From the NCBI GenBank assembly GCA_964397655.1, contig CAYNKA010000005.1:62001-126000 (forward strand): a DNA stretch of 64,000 nt. Direction: 5' to 3'. The position numbers and the translations under genes were made by a program. The first letter of the stretch is position 1, and each line of letters starts with the position of its first letter. The stretch comes from CAYNKA01 sp964397655. Its GTDB lineage: Bacteria > Spirochaetota > Spirochaetia > DTKZ01. Below, in pieces: positions 16,728 to 25,323 of this stretch. The notes beneath the pieces were generated by a model. It made no database searches. It had not been told where the DNA came from and was given only the letters and a program-made list of their open reading frames with translations.

Positions 16728-17495
16728 TTAGAGCGCGATGATGCTCTTGGCTATGAGCTCGGCGATCTCCCGCTTTCTGGCCGGGGGGAGGTCCGAATCG
16801 GCCCTGAGGAAGCTCTCGAACCTGCCGTGAAAGGGTTCCGGAAGGACGGGAAGGGATTTCGTCTGTTCCGCGAGCAACCTGGCGGAAGGCTCGAACCTCC
16901 TGTTGATCGCGAAGAGCGAGGAGCACACGCTCTTGATGAATCCTGACGAAGAGACGAGATAGAAAAGAGGTTCCTTCCTGAGCACGGCCGCTCCGAGGTC
17001 GCTGAGGTAGTGTTCCATCCGGGCCTGGAACGAGAAACGGAGGAGGTTCCAGAAGGAAGGAGGCATTTCGGAGAGCTCTTTCCTCACCCTCAGAAGCCAA
17101 TCCGTTCGGCTGTACAGAATTTCCGAATTCACGGCACGGTAGAAAACGTAGGTCCCCGAGTCGCGAAGCGAGGCGAGGAGCCCCTCCTTTCCCTGGATGA
17201 GTTCGTCGAAACGTCCCATGTCCCGGTACTCGATCCTTATCGGAATGCCTTCGATGATCAACCGGTCCTTACGATTCGCCTGGGCGGATTCGAAGGCTCC
17301 GCCGAAGGAGAGGGCTTCCAGTCTTTTCTCGACCGCAGGAAGGTTCCCGGAGAAATAGACGTCGATGCTGAGAAAGAAGTAAGGATCGTACAGATCGTCC
17401 ACGATGGGTTCGCCAAGGGCGATGGCGTCGACCGAAGGCCATGTCTTGATGACGTCGACGATCCGGCCCGCGACGGATTCAACTTTCACTTTCAT
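16728..17495 (-). CDS. Conserved hypothetical protein, nucleotidyltransferase-fold-like
   Basis: 255 residues, no signal peptide or membrane helix. The N-terminus (VDAIALGEPIVDDLYDPYFFLSID) vaguely recalls the Gly and Asp-x-Asp strand arrangement of DUF4037-type nucleotidyltransferases, but the canonical GS...DxD motif is not intact. The rest is alpha-helical. Read as a hypothetical protein. It is the first gene of a pair with the metallopeptidase-like lipoprotein and is divergent from the gene at 17592. Confidence 0.6.
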   Translation of the reverse strand: MKVKVESVAGRIVDVIKTWPSVDAIALGEPIVDDLYDPYFFLSIDVYFSGNLPAVEKRLEALSFGGAFESAQANRKDRLIIEGIPIRIEYRDMGRFDELIQGKEGLLASLRDSGTYVFYRAVNSEILYSRTDWLLRVRKELSEMPPSFWNLLRFSFQARMEHYLSDLGAAVLRKEPLFYLVSSSGFIKSVCSSLFAINRRFEPSARLLAEQTKSLPVLPEPFHGRFESFLRADSDLPPARKREIAELIAKSIIAL

Positions 17496-17555
17496 GCCTA
17501 CCCCTCATTGACCCGCGAGTCTCTTACCGTTCCAAGGTTACCACATGGCCGGTTC

Positions 17556-17585
17556 TTGCACAACCATGCCCCGTACCTCTACACT
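17556..17585 (+). promoter_or_regulatory. Promoter of the hypothetical gene at 17592
   Basis: TTGCAC, 18 bp, TACACT. The -10 ends 6 nt before the GTG start, so transcription should begin at the start codon itself (leaderless message). Confidence 0.6.
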
Positions 17586-17591
17586 CGCAAT

Positions 17592-18101
17592 GTGAAGACG
17601 ACCTACCTCACCGCCCTGGGCGCCTCGCCGACCCTGGAAGCGGAACTCGTCGACCTCCAGAGGAGCATCCTCGCCTCCACCGGCCGGGTCTCCGCGCTCG
17701 CGCTGCCGCCGGTGCTCCCGCTTTCGTTCGCTTCACGAATGCCGGAATCGGAAACGCTCGAAACGTTCCGCTCGGAGGGGCTTCCCGCCCTGTCCTTCGG
17801 CTCGTGTTCGGCCGGCGAAGGGACGATCCGCCTCGGCGTCCTGCCCTCCGGTTACGCGGCCGAGGCGCGAGAGCGGCTTCCCGAAAACGACCTCTCCGCC
17901 GGACTTTTCGTCCTTCCGTCAGGTTTCTATCTCGCGGCCGCGGAGACGAAGGCCGTCTTCTCCGCGGCGTCCGTCCGTCCCCCCGAGGCCCGCATCCGGG
18001 TCGCTCGCCTTCTCGTCCTCAGAATCGAGGCGGCGGAAGGCGAGTCCTGGTGGAAGAGCGTGAACGTGGAAACCGTATTCGAAGGCTGGATGAAGGCCTA
18101 G
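17592..18101 (+). CDS. Hypothetical protein (GTG start, apparently leaderless)
   Basis: 169 residues, no family recognised, no signal peptide or clear catalytic motif. Composition and codon use match its neighbours, and no opposite-strand gene competes for this interval. GTG at 17592 has no ribosome site but sits 7 nt after a good -10 box. Its stop codon overlaps that of the convergent diguanylate cyclase (shared CTAG). Function unknown. Confidence 0.6.
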   Translation: MKTTYLTALGASPTLEAELVDLQRSILASTGRVSALALPPVLPLSFASRMPESETLETFRSEGLPALSFGSCSAGEGTIRLGVLPSGYAAEARERLPENDLSAGLFVLPSGFYLAAAETKAVFSAASVRPPEARIRVARLLVLRIEAAEGESWWKSVNVETVFEGWMKA

Positions 18102-19786
18102 ACGCTCCGGCCCGCGACGACCGTCCTGTTCCGTCCGCACCGCTTGGCGGCGTAGAGGGCCTTGTCCGCCTCCTCGCCGATCTTGAGCGCGTCTTCGTAA
18201 TCGGGGAAGGAGGCTATGCCGCAGGAAAGCGTGACGAAGAAGTCCTTGTCACCGTCCCGCTGACGGATGCGCGAAAAACTCTCCCGTATCTCGTTCATCG
18301 TCCGCTCGGCGTTCTCGGCGTTCGAATTGAAGAGGATGACTCCGAATTCCTCCCCGCCGTATCTCCCTATGGTGTCCGTCTTGCGGAGCCTCTCCTGAAG
18401 CAGGCGGGAAAGGGCCTTGATGACGCGGTCTCCGGTGAGGTGGCCGTAATTGTCGTTCACGCTCTTGAAATGGTCGAGGTCGATCATGACGAAGCTCATG
18501 GGATTCCCGATCCTTCTCGCGCGGTCGAGTTCGTCCACGAGCCTTCGTTTGAGCTGGGTATGGTTGAGGAGGCCGGTGAGCGAGTCCCGCTCCATGAAGT
18601 ATCGGAGCTGTCTGGTTCTTTCCGCCCGGATGGACACCGAGGTGATGAGGTGCTCGGCCTTGATCGGCTTCGTGAGAAAGTCGTCCCCTCCCCGCTTGAT
18701 CGCGAAGAGCTGCTTTTCGACGTCCTTCTCGATCGAGAGGAAAATGATGGGGATGCTGATGAAGGCGTCCTGCTGGCGGATGAGCGAGGCGAGCTCTATG
18801 CCGCTGCAGCTCGGCATGTACATGTCCATGAGGATGAGCTCAGGCTTGGACTCGACCAGGACTCGGATGACGTTCATCGGATCGGTCACGACCGAGGTGA
18901 TCATTCCCGCCTGCTGAAGGATCATGGCGTAATAGGAGATCTGTTCGGGATCGTCGTCGACGATGAGGATGTGGTAGGGTTCGTCGGCGGCGCTCGAGAA
19001 CAGGCTGTCGATCTTGTCGATGAGCCGCGGGATGTCGAAGGGGAAAGCGAAGAAGGCGTCGCCTCCGTTCCTGACCGCGGCGAGCCGCGTGGGGAAATCG
19101 TCGTACTCGGAAAGGAAGAGGATGCGGAGCCGGTCCGCTTCCGGAGTCGAGTTCAGCGCCCCCAGGGCGTCTACGGTCTTCGGATCGTTCATGAAGTGCT
19201 GAACGTCGAGGGTGAGAATCACCTGTTTCCCTTCGGTCAGCACACGCTGGACCGGCTCCAGGGAGTTCACGTGGAGGACGTGAAATCCGAAAAATCCCAG
19301 CTGGTCCCGGAGATCGTCATAGAGCGTCTCGCCGTTTTCCCAAAGGCAGAGAACGCGGTTCGAATCATGACCCATATCGATTCCTTCTACGGAAGCCCCG
19401 GCGGTCTGCGGCGCCTCGGGCCGCGAGACCGTCGTCAGTTCGTCTTGCTTTCGATCGTATTCGGACTTGAGTTTCGCGAAGAGTTCCCGGAGCGCGAGCA
19501 CGTTTTCGTTCTTCGGCAGCTCGTCCTTCTGGAGGCATTCGCCGAGGATTATCTCCATTTCCCGGGAGAGGTTCGAAAGCTGCATCATGCCGAAGGTGGC
19601 GCCGGCTCCCGAAAGTTTGTGGACGCAGTTCTTGGCCTCGAAAACCGCCGCATGATCGTAGTCCGGAAGGGATTCGAGGTTCTTCAAGGCGGCTTCCAGT
19701 GCGTCGAGTCGTTCGGGAAGGCTTCGGACGAATTGTTTCGCCAATTCTTTCAGACGAGCCCGCACCACATCAGGCAATGAATTCAT
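18098..19786 (-). CDS. HPt - pseudo-receiver - receiver - GGDEF diguanylate cyclase
   Basis: 562 residues, cytoplasmic. N-terminal HPt domain (about 15-115) with phospho-acceptor motif CVHKLSGAGATFG; a receiver-like region (about 150-275) that lacks the acidic pocket; a true receiver (about 285-405) with ILIVDDD, phospho-Asp in LILMDMYMPSCSG and the switch Lys in DFLTKPIK; and a C-terminal GGDEF domain with an intact GGEEF about residue 475. Predicted to make c-di-GMP on phosphorylation. Start at 19786 has GGAG upstream. No cognate kinase is adjacent. Confidence 0.92.
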   Translation of the reverse strand: MNSLPDVVRARLKELAKQFVRSLPERLDALEAALKNLESLPDYDHAAVFEAKNCVHKLSGAGATFGMMQLSNLSREMEIILGECLQKDELPKNENVLALRELFAKLKSEYDRKQDELTTVSRPEAPQTAGASVEGIDMGHDSNRVLCLWENGETLYDDLRDQLGFFGFHVLHVNSLEPVQRVLTEGKQVILTLDVQHFMNDPKTVDALGALNSTPEADRLRILFLSEYDDFPTRLAAVRNGGDAFFAFPFDIPRLIDKIDSLFSSAADEPYHILIVDDDPEQISYYAMILQQAGMITSVVTDPMNVIRVLVESKPELILMDMYMPSCSGIELASLIRQQDAFISIPIIFLSIEKDVEKQLFAIKRGGDDFLTKPIKAEHLITSVSIRAERTRQLRYFMERDSLTGLLNHTQLKRRLVDELDRARRIGNPMSFVMIDLDHFKSVNDNYGHLTGDRVIKALSRLLQERLRKTDTIGRYGGEEFGVILFNSNAENAERTMNEIRESFSRIRQRDGDKDFFVTLSCGIASFPDYEDALKIGEEADKALYAAKRCGRNRTVVAGRSV

Positions 19787-20036
19787 TTTTTTCTCCGCGT
19801 TGATCGGCTCAACGTTCGACACGTTTTTAATTGGGAGGAACGTCCCTCCGCCGGCATCCGGAAATCCCGAACGAGAAGCCGTGGGTCGAAACGCCTCTTG
19901 CCATGCATGTCGGGAAATTCGAGCGCGAATGTGAACGAATACCGCGAACGGACCGCTCAAACGATCTCGAATTCCCCGCTATAGAAAATTGTATTCGGAA
20001 CAGGTCGGGAATTCAACCTTTACGGGCGGAAATACG

Positions 20037-20507
20037 TCATTCCCCCTTCGGCTTTCTCTGCATCATGACCGTATGGAGGCCTTCGGCGACGATCTCGTCC
20101 CTCTGATTGACGAGCTTCACCTCTTCCCACACGATTCCTCGGTCCGGTTTGCTCGTCTCGCGCTTGTTCACGATCTTCCATTTCACGCGGACCGTGTCGC
20201 CTATGAGGATGGCCTTGACGAATTTCCAGTTCCATTCGAGGGAAGCGAGGGATGTCCCGTCGAAAATGCCGATCCGGCTCTTGAGCCCCTCAGTTATCGC
20301 GAGGCCGAGAAGCCCGTGGGCGATCCTCGTATGATAGATGTTGTACTTCTTCGAATATTCCTCGTCGGTATGCAGCTGATTGTAGTCCCCGGAAAGTCCG
20401 GCGTAGGCGACGACGTCGGTCTCGGTGATGGTCCTTCCGGGCGATTCGTACTCCTCGCCGATGACGAATTCCTCGTAATAGAGGCCTACTCTGTGCGGAA
20501 CGCTCAT
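20037..20507 (-). CDS. MaoC-family (R)-enoyl-CoA hydratase/dehydratase
   Basis: 156 residues, one hot-dog domain. The hydratase-2 signature is visible: AYAGLSGDYNQLHTDEEYSK followed by RIAHGLLGLAI, which holds the catalytic Asp/His and the tail of the active-site helix. Likely hydrates an enoyl-CoA or dehydrates a hydroxyacyl-CoA. It lies 25 bp downstream of the LacI gene on the same strand, and that regulator diverges from an operon with a CoA-transferase and an enoyl-CoA hydratase. A role in the same pathway is inferred. GAAGGAG precedes the ATG. Confidence 0.88.
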   Translation of the reverse strand: MSVPHRVGLYYEEFVIGEEYESPGRTITETDVVAYAGLSGDYNQLHTDEEYSKKYNIYHTRIAHGLLGLAITEGLKSRIGIFDGTSLASLEWNWKFVKAILIGDTVRVKWKIVNKRETSKPDRGIVWEEVKLVNQRDEIVAEGLHTVMMQRKPKGE

Positions 20508-20532
20508 GTTTTTCTCCTTCCTCTCTACGTTT

Positions 20533-21594
20533 TCAATTATCGTTATAGACGCCGATGTCCGCTGCCACCCTCGAATTCCCGCGGCGAAGGCCTCCGCATG
20601 AATCCCGGATGACGAGACGCGCCGGAATGCTCACTTGGACGGGGGCGTTTTCCGGATGATCGATCTTACGGAGGAGCAGTCCAGCCGCCTCGATGCCGAC
20701 GATCTCCGGAGGCGAGGCCACGGTCGTGAGCGCGGGCTTCCACATGGCCGCCTCCTCCACGTCGTCGAAACCAACGACGGCGAAGTCGACGCCCGGCCTC
20801 ACGCCATGGCGGTCGAGCCCCATCATGAAACCGAACGCCACGGTGTCGTTGTAGCACAAGGCCGCGGTCGGAGCCGGATCGAGGGCGAGGCAGGCCTCGG
20901 CGGCGGCGAAGCCTCCGCCGATGGATATCTCCGACTCCAGGCAGTGGAGCTTGCCGAGGATTCCGGCCTCGCCTAGGGCGGTCTCCACCCCACGGGTCCT
21001 CTCGTGCCAGGCGGACAGCGCCGGATCTCCGCCTACGAAGGCGATGTGCTCGTGGCCGAGCGAGAGAAGCCTTCTCATCGCGAGAAGTGCGCCGGTCTCG
21101 TTGTCGGCGCCCACGTAATCGGTTCTCTCCGGTATGCGGCGGCAGAACAGAACGAAGGGGACTCGGTGGAGGGACAGGATTTCGAGGTCCTTCCAGGTCG
21201 TTCCCTTGGCCGGACAGATGAGAAGGCCTTCGACGTTGTATTCGAGCATGAGGTTGATCGCCCGGCGCTGCTTGTCGAGCTGCTCCTGGGTGTTCGCGAA
21301 GAGAACTCCCCTCCCGGCCTTTTCCAATTCCCGCTCCGCGCCAACGGACATGGCGGCGAAAAAGGTGTTGTTGATGTTCGTCTCGATGAGGCCGACGGAA
21401 TGGGTCCGGTTGCTCCGCAGCGCAGCAGCGGCCCGGTTGTAAACGTAGCCGAGCCGCCTGATGGAGCCGAGGACGCGGCTCACCGTCTCCTTCGCCGGAG
21501 CGGGACTGTTCCTGAGAACGAGGGATACAGTCGCCCTGGATACGCCTGCGTCCTTTGCGACATCGCTCAACGTAACGCGTTTCTCTAATTTCAT
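20533..21594 (-). CDS. LacI-family transcriptional regulator
   Basis: 353 residues. N-terminal LacI helix-turn-helix (VTLSDVAKDAGVSRATVSLVL) with hinge helix, then a periplasmic-binding-protein-like effector domain of the PurR/CcpA type. Start at 21594 (MKLEK...) chosen over a TTG six codons upstream because it matches the family N-terminus; its ribosome site is weak. It diverges from the TRAP/enolase-superfamily operon and is followed by the MaoC gene, so it likely controls both. Effector unknown, probably the transported acid or a product. Confidence 0.92.
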   Translation of the reverse strand: MKLEKRVTLSDVAKDAGVSRATVSLVLRNSPAPAKETVSRVLGSIRRLGYVYNRAAAALRSNRTHSVGLIETNINNTFFAAMSVGAERELEKAGRGVLFANTQEQLDKQRRAINLMLEYNVEGLLICPAKGTTWKDLEILSLHRVPFVLFCRRIPERTDYVGADNETGALLAMRRLLSLGHEHIAFVGGDPALSAWHERTRGVETALGEAGILGKLHCLESEISIGGGFAAAEACLALDPAPTAALCYNDTVAFGFMMGLDRHGVRPGVDFAVVGFDDVEEAAMWKPALTTVASPPEIVGIEAAGLLLRKIDHPENAPVQVSIPARLVIRDSCGGLRRGNSRVAADIGVYNDN

Positions 21595-21615
21595 GCTCGT
21601 TCGAAGCCTCAAAGG

Positions 21616-21644
21616 AGCCTACTCCCAGGGTCGGGATTTGTCAA
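21616..21644 (-). promoter_or_regulatory. lacI-maoC promoter
   Basis: Minus strand TTGACA (21644-21639), 17 bp, TAGGCT (21621-21616); predicted leader about 15 nt. Confidence 0.6.
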
Positions 21645-21746
21645 TTTCAATCGAATAGGAATCCTGTCTTTCGCTTTTCCCTTCGGTTGCGCCGCCGTGC
21701 CGCTTGCCGGCCGTCGTTGCGGTCTTCCGCCGGAAATACAAAAAAA

Positions 21747-21775
21747 TTGACAATTGAAAACAACCACGCTAATGT
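21747..21775 (+). promoter_or_regulatory. Promoter of the first TRAP binding-protein gene
   Basis: TTGACA, 17 bp, TAATGT. It faces away from the lacI promoter 103 bp to the left. Both contain ATTGACAA next to a TTGAAA tract, which may be part of a regulator site. Confidence 0.65.
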
Positions 21776-21805
21776 AATGGGACTTTCTAACAGGAGGAAT
21801 GTCAC

Positions 21806-22825
21806 ATGAAAAAACCGCTCAGTGCTCTTCTCGTACTTCTTTTCTGTTTCGCCATGTCGACGACGCTGTACGCCGGCGGAGGAAAAGAGCAATCAGCTTC
21901 TCCCGCGGCCAAGCCCATCAAGATGATCGGCGCGACCCAGCTCCCCGATACCTACGTCTTCTACAAGACCCTCGTGTTCTTCAAGGACAAGCTGAAGGAA
22001 TACTACAAGGGACCGCTCGAGATCGATCTCCACCATTCCGGGGACGTCGGGAACGAAAAGGACTACATCGAATACATGATCCAGGGGATCTCGATCGACT
22101 TCGCCATCAGCGCGCCCTCCTGGGCCGCGACCTTCGACAAGCGCGTTTCCTTCCTGGATCCGCCCTTCCTCTATCGCGACCTCGCGCATTGGGACAAGGT
22201 CCTCGAAACCGGCGCGGCTTTCAAGCCCATCCAGGACGACCTTCTGAAGAAGGGTCTCCGCATCCTCGGTTACGGCGGCGGCGGCACCAGGAACCTGATT
22301 CTCCGCAGGCCGGTAACCAACATGAAGGAAGCCTCCACGGTAGTCCTCCGCGTCATGTCCTCCCCGATCCAGTCGAAAATCTTCGGCGCAGCAGGCATGA
22401 AGCCCACTCCGATGGACTATCTCGAAGTCTACAACGCCATCAAGACCGGCGTCGTCGACGGCCTCGAGAACGAATCTGCCTCCCTCATGTCCATGAAGTT
22501 CTACGAAGTCGCTCCGAACATCATCCAGACCCGCCACGCCATAACAGTCCGGCCCCTCTGGATGAGCGAAAAGAGCTTCCAGAAGTATCCCAAGGATCTC
22601 CAGGACGCCATCCTCAAGGCGGGAAAAGAAGCTACGAAATTCCATCGTGACACCGAAAGCAAGGACGACGCCGAGGCCCTCAAGAAGATGGAAGCCGAAG
22701 GCAAGATCAAGCTCATTCCCTTCGACACCACCGAAATGCAGCGCCTCGCGAAGCCGGTTCTCGCAGCCTACGCCAAGGAACTCGGCGCAGAGGAGATCAT
22801 GAACAGCATTCAGGCGATCCAGTAA
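21806..22825 (+). CDS. TRAP transporter substrate-binding protein, DctP family (copy 1)
   Basis: Periplasmic solute receptor, 339 residues, signal peptide ending near LYA-GGG. DctP features: conserved Arg in VVLRVMSSP (about residue 190), the EVYNAIKTGVVDGLENE helix and the FYEVAP motif. It is closely similar along its whole length to the second receptor at 24217, so the two arose by duplication. No permease lies directly beside it; it probably feeds the DctQM pair at 25324-27128 or senses the ligand. GGAGG precedes the ATG. A strong hairpin follows. Confidence 0.93.
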   Translation: MKKPLSALLVLLFCFAMSTTLYAGGGKEQSASPAAKPIKMIGATQLPDTYVFYKTLVFFKDKLKEYYKGPLEIDLHHSGDVGNEKDYIEYMIQGISIDFAISAPSWAATFDKRVSFLDPPFLYRDLAHWDKVLETGAAFKPIQDDLLKKGLRILGYGGGGTRNLILRRPVTNMKEASTVVLRVMSSPIQSKIFGAAGMKPTPMDYLEVYNAIKTGVVDGLENESASLMSMKFYEVAPNIIQTRHAITVRPLWMSEKSFQKYPKDLQDAILKAGKEATKFHRDTESKDDAEALKKMEAEGKIKLIPFDTTEMQRLAKPVLAAYAKELGAEEIMNSIQAIQ

Positions 22826-22846
22826 GTCATCACCTTCATCGCACGA

Positions 22847-22883
22847 GGCCGGGAAGCCCTGCGGGGCTTCCCGGCCCTTTTTT
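22847..22883 (+). terminator. Intrinsic terminator/attenuator after TRAP receptor 1
   Basis: Perfect 13-bp stem (22847-22859 with 22864-22876), TGCG loop, then C and six T. It ends 2 nt before the ribosome site of the next gene, so read-through would set a lower level for downstream genes. Confidence 0.85.
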
Positions 22884-22895
22884 CGGAGACTCACC

Positions 22896-24068
22896 ATGAA
22901 AATCACGAAAATCGAGACCTTCATTCTTCGCGTTCCCCTTGGAAAGGAGCGATTCTACTCGTCCCAATGCGCCTTCCCCGAGCGGAACAGCCTCCTCGTC
23001 CGGATCGACACCGACGAGGGCATCCACGGTTGGGGCGAAGGAGGCCAGTACGGGCCGCCTGAACCGCCCGAGGCCTGCATCAGGAAGGTATTCGCCCCTA
23101 TGCTCATGGGAGAGGATCCCATGAAAACGGGCGTCCTCTGGGAGAGGATGTATTCCATGACCCGGGATTTCGGGCAGAAAGGAGCATACATCGACGCCAT
23201 AAGCGCGGTCGACATCGCGCTCTGGGACATCGCCGGGAAGGCCCAGGGCCGATCCGTCGCCGGACTCCTGGGCGGAGCCTTCAGGACGGGGATCCACGCC
23301 TACGCCACGGGATGCTACTACCGCGGCGAGGACTATCTCGATTACCGGAAAAATCTTCCGGCACTGGCCAAGGAAGCCGAATCCTACGCCCGTGCGGGCT
23401 TCGGAATCGTGAAGGGAAAAATCGGCCTCCTTCCCATCGAGCAGGACATCGAGCGGCTCGCCGCCATCCGCAAAGCCGTGGGACCTGACGTGAAGCTCCT
23501 CATCGACGCGAACCACGCCTACAATTCCGGGACGGCCTTCAGGCTCTGCGCGGAGCTCGAGAAGATCGGCAACATCCTCTGGCTCGAGGAGCCCGTTCCT
23601 CCGGAGGATTACGAGGGCTACGCCATGCTCCGTAAAGGGTCCTCCGTCCCCATCGCCGGCGGCGAATGCGAATTCACCCGCTTCGGATTCAGGGAACTCT
23701 TCACTCGAGGCTGCGTAGACATCGCCCAGCCCGACATCTGCGCCTGCGGAGGCTTCACGGAGCTCAGGAACATCCAGGCGCTCGCCTCGGCCTTCGGGAT
23801 TCCCGTGATTCCCCATACCTGGGGTTCCGCCGTGGCTCTCGCAGCAGCGCTTCAGTTCATCGCCACGCTCCCGCCCTTCCCCCACACAGCCAATCCGGTG
23901 CCGCTGCAGAACGAACCGGTAGTGGAATTCGACAGGAATCCGAACGCCCTCCGCGACGAACTCGCCTCGACGCCGTTCCTGCTCAAGGACGGGAAGCTGG
24001 AAGCGCCGCAGGGTCCCGGACTCGGGATCACGGTCGACGAGACCGTGCTCCGAAAGTATTCCGCATGA
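22896..24068 (+). CDS. Enolase-superfamily dehydratase/racemase (mandelate racemase subgroup)
   Basis: 390 residues. Capping domain at the N-terminus (HGWGEGGQYGPPEP), then a TIM barrel with Lys173-x-Lys175 (KGK), metal ligands Asp204 (DANHAY), Glu231 (LEEP) and Glu257 (GGE), and general base His307 (PHTWGS). This active site fits acid-sugar dehydratases or racemases that abstract the proton next to a carboxylate, so the substrate is likely a hydroxy acid imported by the neighbouring TRAP system; the exact acid cannot be read. GGAG lies 7 nt before the ATG. Confidence 0.88.
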   Translation: MKITKIETFILRVPLGKERFYSSQCAFPERNSLLVRIDTDEGIHGWGEGGQYGPPEPPEACIRKVFAPMLMGEDPMKTGVLWERMYSMTRDFGQKGAYIDAISAVDIALWDIAGKAQGRSVAGLLGGAFRTGIHAYATGCYYRGEDYLDYRKNLPALAKEAESYARAGFGIVKGKIGLLPIEQDIERLAAIRKAVGPDVKLLIDANHAYNSGTAFRLCAELEKIGNILWLEEPVPPEDYEGYAMLRKGSSVPIAGGECEFTRFGFRELFTRGCVDIAQPDICACGGFTELRNIQALASAFGIPVIPHTWGSAVALAAALQFIATLPPFPHTANPVPLQNEPVVEFDRNPNALRDELASTPFLLKDGKLEAPQGPGLGITVDETVLRKYSA

Positions 24069-24116
24069 GGTGATTCCGAGATTCGGGACCTGCGTTCGCT
24101 TGCTCGGCGAAATTGT

Positions 24117-24166
24117 TTGACAAGTTAACGGGGGGTATGTTAACATTTTTCAACTGGATCGATCCA
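24117..24166 (+). promoter_or_regulatory. Promoter and palindromes upstream of TRAP receptor 2
   Basis: TTGACA (24117-24122), 18 bp, TAACAT (24141-24146). Two GTTAAC sites (24124-24129 and 24139-24144) lie inside the promoter, and a perfect 12-bp palindrome TGGATCGATCCA (24155-24166) lies at the expected transcription start. All three are candidate operator elements. Confidence 0.6.
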
Positions 24167-24216
24167 AGGGACGATCATGAATCCCAAAAATATCAGGTAA
24201 AAGGAGAACGAACCAC

Positions 24217-25233
24217 ATGAAGCGTTTTGTTCTAGTCCTGCTCGCCCTGAGCGTCGTGATGGCCGGAACCGCCTTCGCGGGCGGCTCGAAAGAGGCTCCG
24301 GCAAAAGAAGCGGCGAAACCGATCAAGCTGGTCGGCGGCACCATGCTTCCCGAAGGTCACGTGTTCTGGCAGACCGTCGTGAAATTCAAGGAACAGCTCG
24401 CGTCCTATTACAAGGGCTCGACGCCGGTAGAGGTCAGCCTCCACCATTCCGGTTCGATCGGCAGCGAAAAAGATGCGGTCGAATACATGATTCAGGGGAC
24501 CGCTATCGACTTCTACGTCATTTCCCCGGCGTGGATCGCCACCTGGGACAAGACCGCCCCCATCATCGACGCTCCCTTCCTCTTCAAGAGCGTCCCCCAT
24601 TGGGAGAAATGCCTCGAAGCCAAGGTCTTCCAGCCGATCGAAGACAACATGATCACCAAGGGCATCCGCTTCATCGGATACGGCGGCGGCGGCTCCCGGA
24701 GCATCATCAGCAAGAAGCCCCTCAACTCCGTGGCGGACTTCCCCAGCTTTCAGATGCGCGTCCAGGGTTCCCCCCTCCATCAGAAAGCCTTCTCCGCGAC
24801 CGGAATCAAGGCCACCCCGATGGATTACATGGAAGTCTACAACGCCATCAAGACCGGCGTTCTCGACGGCCTCGAGAACGAGCCTGCGGGCCTCGAGAGC
24901 ATGAAGTTCTACGAAGTCGCTCCCTACTACGTTCTCACCGACCATCAGATCGTGACCCGCATCCTCGCCATGAGCGAGAAACGGTTCCAGACCTTCCCGA
25001 AGGACCTGCAGGAGGCGATCGTCAAGGCCGGACAGGACGCGGCCGCCTTCCACAGGAAGACCGAAGTCGCCCTCGGAGCCACCATCATCAAGAAGCTGCA
25101 GGAGAAGAACGGTCTCAAGGTCATCCCCTTCGACAACACCGAGATGCGGAAGAGGGCCATGCCCAGCATCGAGGCGTACGCGAAGGAAATCGGCGCTTAC
25201 GAAATCATGAAGAAAATCGACTCGATCAACTGA
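24217..25233 (+). CDS. TRAP transporter substrate-binding protein, DctP family (copy 2)
   Basis: Periplasmic receptor, 338 residues, signal peptide ending AFA-GGS. It keeps the family Arg (FQMRVQGSP), the EVYNAIKTGVLDGLENE helix and FYEVAP, and is a clear paralogue of the receptor at 21806 (LHHSG, YMIQG, GYGGGG blocks shared). It is directly followed by the DctQ and DctM genes, so it is the main partner of that permease. AAAGGAG precedes the ATG. A 10-bp hairpin follows and probably stabilises the receptor message. Confidence 0.94.
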   Translation: MKRFVLVLLALSVVMAGTAFAGGSKEAPAKEAAKPIKLVGGTMLPEGHVFWQTVVKFKEQLASYYKGSTPVEVSLHHSGSIGSEKDAVEYMIQGTAIDFYVISPAWIATWDKTAPIIDAPFLFKSVPHWEKCLEAKVFQPIEDNMITKGIRFIGYGGGGSRSIISKKPLNSVADFPSFQMRVQGSPLHQKAFSATGIKATPMDYMEVYNAIKTGVLDGLENEPAGLESMKFYEVAPYYVLTDHQIVTRILAMSEKRFQTFPKDLQEAIVKAGQDAAAFHRKTEVALGATIIKKLQEKNGLKVIPFDNTEMRKRAMPSIEAYAKEIGAYEIMKKIDSIN

Positions 25234-25255
25234 TGAATTCCGGTGTATACTATGA

Positions 25256-25279
25256 ACGGAGGAGGGCGACCTCCTCCGT
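25256..25279 (+). terminator. Intercistronic hairpin between TRAP receptor 2 and DctQ
   Basis: ACGGAGGAGG, GCGA loop, CCTCCTCCGT: perfect 10-bp stem without a T tract. More likely a processing/stability hairpin giving excess receptor over permease than a full terminator. Confidence 0.55.
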
Positions 25280-25323
25280 TTCGTTGAAACACACGAACAA
25301 TCTACATTAATAAGGTTTAATCT

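Noticed and set aside
17804..19780. Plus-strand 658-codon open frame opposite the diguanylate cyclase
   Set aside because: No domains; the minus strand has HPt, REC and GGDEF signatures.
22836..24146. Minus-strand open frame antisense to the enolase-superfamily gene
   Set aside because: Low-complexity translation; the opposite strand has all catalytic residues of the family.
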